This document shows, one piece after another, positions 56,801-64,000 of a stretch of DNA of 64,000 nucleotides. Each line of letters opens with the position of its first letter. Positions within the stretch are counted from its first letter, which is position 1. Source of the DNA: Gautieria morchelliformis (lineage: Eukaryota; Basidiomycota; Agaricomycetes; Gomphales; Gomphaceae). The notes beneath the pieces were generated by a model. That model worked only from the letters and a program-made list of their open reading frames with translations, ran no database searches and was not told the origin of the DNA. The position numbers were made by a program, and so were the translations under genes. The stretch covers positions 85,266 through 149,265 of the forward strand of contig WHVA01000268.1 of NCBI GenBank assembly GCA_015179125.1, read 5' to 3'.

Positions 56801-57742
56801 CTCCTTGGAAAAGACGTCCTCGAACTCTCGCAGGTACTCCGGAATTTCCGCCTCTACTCTATCATGCCTCTTGGAGGCTTCAGCAAGGCGTTGCGAAATA
56901 TTTCCGGTGGCGCGGATGTGTTCCGCTTCCGGCGGAAGGTTTACGTACAGCAAGCGCTCCCCTTCCGCCAGAATGTCTTCCGGGCCGAGTCGGATGACGT
57001 CGGAATCGGAATCGGAATCGGAAGTGGGATCCGGTTCAAATTCCGCTTCCGAGTCTTCTTCTGCAAGCAGTGGATGGGGGCCAGAACGACATGTCTGTAT
57101 GAGCCGTTCAGTCTTCCGCTGCTCCTGGCGCTCCTTCCGCAGTTCCGACCTGCACATGTGACACTTGGCTGGACATCGACTCATCAGTACCTTCCGAGTC
57201 TGCCAATTGATCTCCGGGTTGTGCTCCTGAAGCCAGGTAAACCCGAGGATGATGTCCTGCTTCCCCAGGCTGGTGACTGCAAAGGAAGTGCGTTCTGAGT
57301 GTCCATCGTAGCGGAGAATTGTGTCTACTATCTCCGTGATGGACCCTGCCTCATTGGGGCTTCCATCCACATTGAACACCGGGATTGCACGTTGCAACTT
57401 CCGCGTGGTCAGTCGGTTCCGTTCCACATAGTCCCGGTCCATAAACTGACCAGTGGCCCCGCAATCGACAAGGGCGGGTCCGGATTTGACTTCCGCCGTA
57501 TCTGTCGTCTGGATCTCCACCTTAATGACTAGTGACTTGGGGCCAGGGGTGGCAGCAACAACATAGCGCTTCGGAAGGCGTCTCTCCCAAGGGCGGATGC
57601 GGGATGGATGGGGTGTCAGATTTGGTTTTTGTGTGACTTTATCCGGTGGGTCTGTACGAAGTGAGGGGAGTGGGGGCTTTTCATTCTCTACTTCAAGACA
57701 GGCAAACCGGTTATGTACAGGCAGCAGGGGCACACATCTCAC
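53607..57742 (-). pseudogene. gypsy copy 2 pol, single frameshift
   Basis: Two long minus-strand frames cover pol: 57742-56555 (protease LVDCGATGQFMDRDY through the RT start, LVQDYR) and 56771-53607 (RT with VYLDDILIF, RNase H, integrase, chromodomain and the Ser-rich tail ending inside the LTR). They are joined by one missing G near 56561, where copy 1 has GGG. The protease region lacks the deletion seen in copy 1. With one lesion it is the least damaged pol in the window. Confidence 0.9.
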
Positions 57743-58913
57743 CCGCTGCGTGTCACAAAATCCGATGCATCTTCCGCTTCCGGTAGACCATGTTCCGCAT
57801 TTTCGGAAAGCTCTTCCGCAGTGGGCACTCCGTTTATGTCTGCAAGCGCGAGGAACTCTGGAAGGATCTCGAGTTTCTCCTCTGTGGTCATAAGCCGGAT
57901 ATCAAAGGCTTGGGGGCACTCGCGAGCGTAGTGGCCTGGTTGTCGGCAGCGAAGCAGGTGATAGTTCCGTGGCCTTTTCCGCGCATGCGGTCAACATCCA
58001 TCGGGGCAGGGCCACTCTTCGAGGGAGGAGGGCTATGGTTCCTAATAGGAGCAGGCGGAGCAAGCATCGGAAATAATTTCCGTGTGGGAATGAATGCGCT
58101 TCCGGGTTTTGGCACAGGTTGAGTAGGACGAGCGGAACTGCGTGTCGTGTTCCGACTCGTCTCCACGAAGGCCTCATTTGCCTCCCTGTTCCGAGAAACC
58201 TTCTGCGCAGCTTGGTACCACCCTTCCGGATCATCAAAATCCGGAGCTCCATCCCCAAGCAGCGCAACTTGGTTCTGGAGCGTCGGATCAAGTCCTCGTC
58301 GGAATTTGATGACGATCGTCTTGTCGTCGTCATATTCCGCAAGGTCGATGAGCTCCTGGAAGCGATCGATGTAGTCATCGACCGGATCTTTGGCCTGGTA
58401 CCAGCTCGTCCCCTCGAGCTTTGTAAGGGCTGTGAGCTGCTCATTTTTCGGGCAGAACTGGTCGGAAAATGTTTTCTCGAACGCGTCCCAGTCCCGGAAG
58501 TAGTTCCCCTTGCCCTTTGCTTCATGTCGGATCACCTTGTTTGCAAAACGGGCTGCGCGGTCCGATTTGAAAAAGGACAACGTCCAGTGAATCCGAGCCT
58601 GGTCGTTCGGAAAGAGGTCTCCGACAATTGCGAAGTAGATGCTGCATGTGTTGAAGAATGCGCGTCCCTTCTCCCGATCTCCGTCAAAGTCCACCGGAGT
58701 TGCGGGTTTGACCTTTGCTAACTTCGCGGACATCCTCTTTTCCGCTAGTTCCGCTTTTCCGAAATCCGGATCATCCAGCATTTCATTTCCACCACCTTGT
58801 GGAATATCTAACTTAGCCAAAATCGCTTGTAAGGCTGTTTCAATCGCGTCGGTCTTCATCCGGTTCCGCGTCAATTCCTCCTCCATATTCCGAAGACGAT
58901 CGTCCGGATCCAT
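57739..58913 (-). pseudogene. gypsy copy 2 gag, frameshift in the zinc knuckle
   Basis: ATG at 58913 (MDPDDRLRNMEEE). The frame is open to the knuckle, where one C is missing near 57950 (CTTCGC against CTTCCGC in copy 1). The reading then ends at 57888 and loses the CCHC motif. Otherwise it is nearly identical to copy 1 gag. The G GAT TTT heptamer near the gag end is conserved. Confidence 0.9.
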
Positions 58914-59100
58914 GTTGGAAGGAGAAATATGGGACGGGATTTCCGGGGTTGGGAGCTCGACGTAAGAAGAGGGGCTGTCGTACGCTGTATGTGCGGAAGA
59001 GGTTGCGATCTCCGAGTCGCTGTCTCCGATTCCGAACGCACCTATGGCGAATGCAACGCACAGTACGACCGCCGGTCCTCTAGGGGAGAGACTTTTCTGC

Positions 59101-59568
59101 TGTAAGGGCAACCCTGGCTAGTCGTGGAGATCACACTACCACACAACTGACAAGGGGAAATCCAAAGTATGTATAAATGAACAGAGCATACAAGAGAGGG
59201 GGTTCTCACCTGACAAGGGGAAATCCAAAGAGAAAAGTCTAAGGACCCCCAATGTCAGCGAGCCCGTATTATACTACGCTGCGCAACCAGGGACAACGCT
59301 TGGCACCCGCCATCAACCCTGCATCCCCCTGACCCTTGATCGACCCTTGATGCCACCTATTATGCGAGTCGCTTGATTTCCGACACTGTTCCGGGGCGGA
59401 AGTCGGAAATCGGAGTGGAACTGGCAAGGCGAACGGAACTGGTGGAAGTTCTCCCAGAAGCGGAATCGTTCCCGAAAGCGGATGCGGAGATGGAATCGGA
59501 ACCGGAAGCGGAGTCGGAACTGGGTGTGGTGTCGGAACTGGAAATGGAAAACAGGGTGTCCCCTGACA
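59101..59568 (-). repeat. 5' LTR of gypsy copy 2 (468 bp)
   Basis: Matches the other LTRs but lacks 12 bp (one GTCGGAAATGGA unit) near 59515 and carries substitutions such as GAATCGTTCC for GAATTGTTCC. Confidence 0.9.
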
Positions 59569-59583
59569 GGTGCGGCACGCCTC

Positions 59584-60004
59584 TGTAAGGGCAACCCTGG
59601 CTGGTTGTGGAGATCACACTACCACACAACTGACAAGGGGAAATCCAAAGAGAAAAGTCTAAGGACCCCCAATGTCAGCGAGCCTGTATTATACTACGCT
59701 GCGCAGCCAGGGACAACACTTGGCACCCGCCATCAACCCTGCATCCTCATGACCTCCCTGACCCTTGATCGACCCTTGATGCCACCTATTACGCGAGTCG
59801 CTTGATTTCCGCCACTGTTCCGAGAGTGGAAGTCGGAAATTGGAGTGGAACTGGCAAGGCGAACAGAACTGGTGGAAGTTCTCCCAGAAGCGGAATCATT
59901 TCCGAAAGCGGAGGCGGAGATGGAATCGGAACTGGAAGCGGAGTCGGAAATGGAGTCGGAACTGGGTGTGGTGTCGGAACTGGAAAACAGGGTGTCCCCT
60001 GACA
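59584..60004 (-). repeat. 3' LTR of gypsy copy 3, short variant
   Basis: Lacks about 63 bp between the two copies of GACAAGGGGAAATCCAAAG present in the longer LTRs, leaving one copy. Further small indels bring the length to about 421 bp. Confidence 0.85.
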
Positions 60005-63000
60005 TCACCCCCCCTCTAGCGTGCTGTGTCCTCGAAGCATGGGACACGAGGGATTGAAATGCCAACGAGCGGATTCGGCGAGGGGCACCGGGGTGTGTCC
60101 TATAGAACTCACGGAGTTTGTCTGGAGCGGAAACATCTTGCTCCGGGACCCACGAATTCTCCTCATACCCATACCCTTCCCATTTCATGAGGAATTGGAG
60201 TCGTCCTCGCACGAACCGGCTGTCCAGGATCCGTTCCACCACATAGTGTTCTTCCCCATCTACAACTTCCGGCGGAGGTGGCGGACAAGCCTTCCGACCT
60301 GGAATTGGGTCCTCAAGCGTAGGGAGTAACTTCACCACGTTGAAGACGGGGTGGAGGTGGGACATGGACATCGGAAGTCGGAGGCGGTATGCATTCCGTC
60401 TAACCCTCCGCATCACTGTGAAGGGCCCAAGGTAGCGGTGGGCGAGCTTCTGTGAAGGGTATGTGGTGCGGATGTCACTTGCATCTAGATACACCTTGTC
60501 TCCAACTTGGTACTCCGGGGCAGGAACCCAGCGTTGGTTGTAGTACCTTGCCATGTCATCCTTGGCCTTCGCAAGGGCCGACTTGGCTTCCGAAAGGGTG
60601 GAGTCCTTGCGGTCTCGGAACTCATTGACCGTCTCGAGTCGGGACTCAGCCTGGCGCGGTTCAAAGCCCATCCGCGGGTGTCGTCCGGAGTCAAGCATGA
60701 AGGGAGTCTGTTGTGTGGCGGAATGTACATGGTCGTTGTATTGGAATTCCGCCAGTGGAAGTAACTCATCCCAGTCATCCTGCCTCTCATTGACAAAGAG
60801 GCGGAGATATTGCTCCAACTCCTGATTGACCCGTTCTGTCTGTCCGTCACCCTGTGGATGGTATGCTGTGGTGGTGGCAAGCTTTATGCCGAGCAGGCGG
60901 TAGAGGTCCCGAGTCAATTCCGCGACAAATTGCGGACCTCGGTTGGAAACAACTTGCTTCGGGAGCCCATGCAACTTCCAGACATGTGCAAGGAACAGGC
61001 GGGCTGCTCTGAGGGCTGTGATCGTCGTGTGCGTCGGAATGAAGTGGGACACCTTGCTTACTGAATCCACAACGTTCATGATCGCGTCGTAGCCATGAGA
61101 CTCTGGGAGTTCAACGATGAAGTCGACACTGATGGTGTCCCAGCGGGATTCGGGAATTGGGAGCGGAACAAGTTCTCCGACGGGCGGATGTCGTTGCGCT
61201 TTGGTTCGGAGGCAAAGGTCGCATGTCTTCACGTACTGTCCAATGTAGCGGGACATCTGAGGCCACCAGTAATTCCGAGCCACTAACTCCAGCGTCTTCC
61301 ACCTGCCAGCATGCCCAGCGACCCGTGTGTCATGGTGCTGGGACACGATGCGGCGGCGGAGGTCCGCCCCACCTGGAACATAGACCTTGCCTCTGAAGTG
61401 GAGCAGTCCATCACGTTCTGACCATTCCACTGCCCGTACAGACCATGAGTGCCCTTTCCGAAGTTCCTCCACTGCCTACACCACCGACTCCTCCTTCTCT
61501 CCATTCCGGTACTGCCTCCGGATGTCCCGGAGAATTTCCGCTTCCACCCCAACTGCAGTCACTCCCTCTAGGGTGCGGATTGCAAAGAGACTAGGGCGGA
61601 GCAGTGTCATATCCGCATTGTCCCCACTTCCGCTTCCATGATCTGCACGGCGGGATAGGGCATCGGGCTTGCCCATGGTGTGGCCGGGGCGGTGGTGGAG
61701 CATGAAGTTGAACCGGGACAGGTGTAGGGACCACCGTGCTTGTCGTCGGTTCAACTTCTTAGATGTGCGGAAATACTCGAGGTTCTTGTGGTCTGTCCAG
61801 ATCTCAAACGGGCATAGAGCACCCTCAAGGAAGTGTCGCCACTCCTCCAGCGCTCGGATGATTGCCAGCATCTCCTTGTCATGGATCTCATAGTTCCGCT
61901 CGACCGGACTAAGGCTTTTAGAGAAAAAGGCAATCGGATGCCACCCCCACCATCTTCCGATGACTGTTGCAACAAGACCGCTCCGGTAGCTGTGTCGGAA
62001 GAATCCGCCTCGACTCGATAAGGGCGAGAGTCGTCGGGAAAGATCAGGACCGGGGCAGAAGTGATCAGCTCCTTGAGTTTGTCAAAGGAGGCCTGTTCCG
62101 CCTCTCCCCACCGCCACCCAACCTCCTTCTTGGTGAGGTCGAAGAGGGCACGGGCGTGGCAGGAGAAGTCCTTGATGAACCACCGTAGAAATTGACAAAC
62201 CCAATGAAGGACTGACCTCCTTCTTGTTCCGCGGCACAGGCCAATCCGATACACCGGAAACCTTGACTGGGTCCATTTTCACCTTTCCCTCCGACACAAT
62301 CACCCCAAGATACTCCATCCGCATCCGCTCAAATTCGCACTTTTCCGGCTTGAGACACAGGTTGTAGGCCCGGAGCCGTTCCAGCACTCTCCACACGACT
62401 TCCCCGATGTTCGGACATTGTTTTTGTGAAGATGAGGATGTCATCGAGGTAGACGCAGACAACCCCTTCTGCTATCATGTCACGGAAAATGTCATTCATC
62501 ATCATCTGGAAATGTGGCGGGACTGTTGGTGAGGCCAAAGAACATGACCTGTGGCTCAAAGAGTCCTCGGTTGGTGCGGAATGCGGCCTTCCACTCGTCT
62601 CCCTCCTGGATCCGAACATTATTGAAGCCCCAGCGGACATCTAGCTTAGTGAAGTACCTTGCCCCGCGGAGTTGTGTGATTAGTTCGGAAATGAGTGGGA
62701 TGGGTATCGGTTCTTGATCGTGATCGCATTCAAGGCCCGGTAATCCTGCACAAGTCTGAGCGAGCCGTCCTTCTTCTTGATGAAGAACACCGGAGATGCC
62801 ATGGGTGACTTGGAGGGGCGGATCCTCCCTGTACGGAGGTTTTCCGCAAGGAATGCATCGAGCTCTACCTGCTCCTTGGGTGACAGCGGGTAGACCTTGC
62901 AGTTGGTGGGCTTTGACCCAGGCTCCAACTCGATGGCATGGTCCCACAGCTTTCCGTGGAGGCAGGGCATCAAAGACTCCTTGGCAAAGACATCCTCGAA

Positions 63001-63945
63001 CTCCCGCAGGTACTCCGGAATTTCCACCTCCGCTTTCATGCTTCTTGGAGGCTTCAGCAAGGCGTTGCGGAAATATTTCCGGTGGCGCGGATGTGTTCCG
63101 CTTCCGGCGGAAGGTTTACGTACAGCAAGCGCTCCCCTTCCGCCAGAGTGTCTTCCGGGCCGAGTCGGATGACATCGGATCGGAATCGGAATCGGAATTG
63201 GAAGTGGGATCCGGTTCAAATTCCGCTTCCGAGTCTTCTTCTGCAAGCAGTGGATGGGGGCCAGAACGACATGTCTGTATGAGCCGTTCGGTCTTCCGCT
63301 GCTCCTGGCGCTCCTTCCGCATTCCGACCGCACATGTGACACTTGGCTGGACATCGACTCATCAGTACCTTCCGAGTCTGCCAATTGATCTCCGGGTTGT
63401 GCTCCTGAAGCCAGGTAAACCCGAGGATGATGTTTGCTTCCCCAGGCTGGTGACTGCAAAGGAAGTGCGTTCTGAGTGTCCATCGTAGCGGAGAATTGTG
63501 TCTACTATCTCCGTGATGGACCCTGCCTCATTGGGGCTTCCATCCACATTGAACACCGGGATTGCACGTTGCAACTTCCGCGTGGTCAGTCGGTTCCGTT
63601 CCACATAGTCCCGGTCCATAAACTGACCAGTGGCCCCGCAATCGACAAGGGCGGGTCCGGATTTGACTTCCGCCGTATCTGTCGTCTGGATCTCCACCTT
63701 AATGACTAGTGACTTGGGGCCAGGGGTGGCAGCAACAACATAGCGCTTCGGAAGGCGTCTCTCCCAAGGGCGGATGCGGGATGGACGTGGTCGGATTTGG
63801 TTTTTGTGTGACTTTATCCGGTGGGTCTGTACGAAGTGAGGGGAGTGGGGGCTTTTCATTCTCTACTTCAAGACAGGCAAACCGGTTATGTACAGGCAGC
63901 AGGGGCACACATCTCACCCGCTGCGTGTCACAAAATCCGACGCAT
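59733..63945 (-). pseudogene. gypsy copy 3 pol remnant
   Basis: Fragments in changing frames: integrase and chromodomain at 61472-59733 (with VSNRGPQF where copy 1 has VSDRGPQF, so a catalytic Asp is lost), RNase H at 61871-61476 and 62254-61751, RT at 62947-62329 (VYLDDILIF still readable), and protease at 63859-63362 (LVDCGATGQFMDRDY). The number of shifts rules out a functional Pol. Confidence 0.85.
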
Positions 63946-64000
63946 CTTCCGCTTCCGTGACCATGTTCCGCATTTTCGGAAATTACTTCCGAGTGGCACT

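Larger units (their letters stand above)
53348..59568 (-). mobile_element. gypsy (chromovirus) element, copy 2
   Basis: Minus-strand element nearly identical to copy 1 through pol and gag. The LTRs are 53348-53827 (3', 480 bp) and 59101-59568 (5', 468 bp). Flanking pentamers (GACGA and GGTGC) do not match. Single-base deletions lie near 56561 (RT) and 57950 (gag knuckle). Copies 1 and 2 form a large inverted repeat separated by about 1.5 kb. Confidence 0.92.
59584..64000 (-). mobile_element. gypsy element copy 3, decayed, leaves the window
   Basis: The 3' LTR is 59584-60004 (about 421 bp), followed on the minus strand by chromodomain, integrase, RNase H, RT, protease and the gag end at about 63950. 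It lies 15 bp from copy 2, in the same orientation. It is more diverged than copies 1 and 2, with many indels. The 5' LTR and most of gag are beyond the right edge. Confidence 0.88.

Noticed and set aside
1..64000. tRNA, rRNA or riboswitch genes
   Set aside because: No cloverleaf, rRNA core word or riboswitch motif was noticed on either strand; a covariance-model scan would be needed to exclude small RNAs.

Overview
The window looks like a repeat-rich chromosome segment from a filamentous basidiomycete, most likely an agaricomycete. The evidence is host genes split by many 47-100 bp introns, TPR-CHAT genes of the kind expanded in mushrooms, LTR retrotransposons with chromodomains, and a hAT-type DNA transposon. 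No prokaryotic features (operons, Shine-Dalgarno sites, CRISPR arrays) were seen.

Layout. 1-33 holds the first 11 codons of a TPR-CHAT-family gene that leaves the window on the left. 2.4-13.06 kb is a retrotransposon graveyard: a broken copia element (+) with a nested gypsy solo LTR, a second copia half-element (-), and the 3' half of a chromovirus (+) that keeps an intact 653-codon extra ORF and a 215-bp LTR. 13.3-19.9 kb is TPR-CHAT gene A (-), four exons, 2156 aa, with 34 repeat units of exactly 135 bp. 22.2-26.0 kb holds two conserved host genes on the minus strand, VPS26 (retromer, 7 exons, 316 aa) and RTF1 (Paf1 complex, 10 exons, 548 aa). Both models were assembled exon by exon and the frames close. 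26-35 kb is gene-poor and carries a tandem duplication, dispersed duplications and several long palindromes.

35.76-39.36 kb is TPR-CHAT copy B (+), a shorter paralogue with 12 repeat units and three frame lesions. A and B are inverted relative to each other and flank the VPS26-RTF1 block. 41.35-42.85 kb is a hAT-like element with an 8-bp target duplication and a four-exon gene encoding only an N-terminal BED-type finger region. 43.4-45.6 kb is a decayed HOG1/p38-type MAP kinase, split by a solo LTR and apparently abutted by a full gypsy element.

The right end is built from one gypsy (chromovirus) family. Copy 1 (+) has two 480-bp LTRs that read as identical and a GAGCT target duplication. 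Copy 2 (-) lies 1.5 kb away in inverted orientation with mismatched LTRs and no target duplication. Copy 3 (-) is decayed and runs off the window. Copies 1 and 2 form an inverted repeat with arms of about 6.2 kb.

How it fits together: retromer and Paf1 genes are housekeeping anchors. TPR-CHAT genes are candidate receptor-like proteases whose repeat arrays show concerted evolution. The rest is transposon-driven rearrangement. The most interesting material is the near-perfect 34-unit receptor array and its paralogues, the BED-only hAT gene, the HOG1 pseudogene, and the gag-pol junction and LTR-overlapping reading frames of the retroelements.
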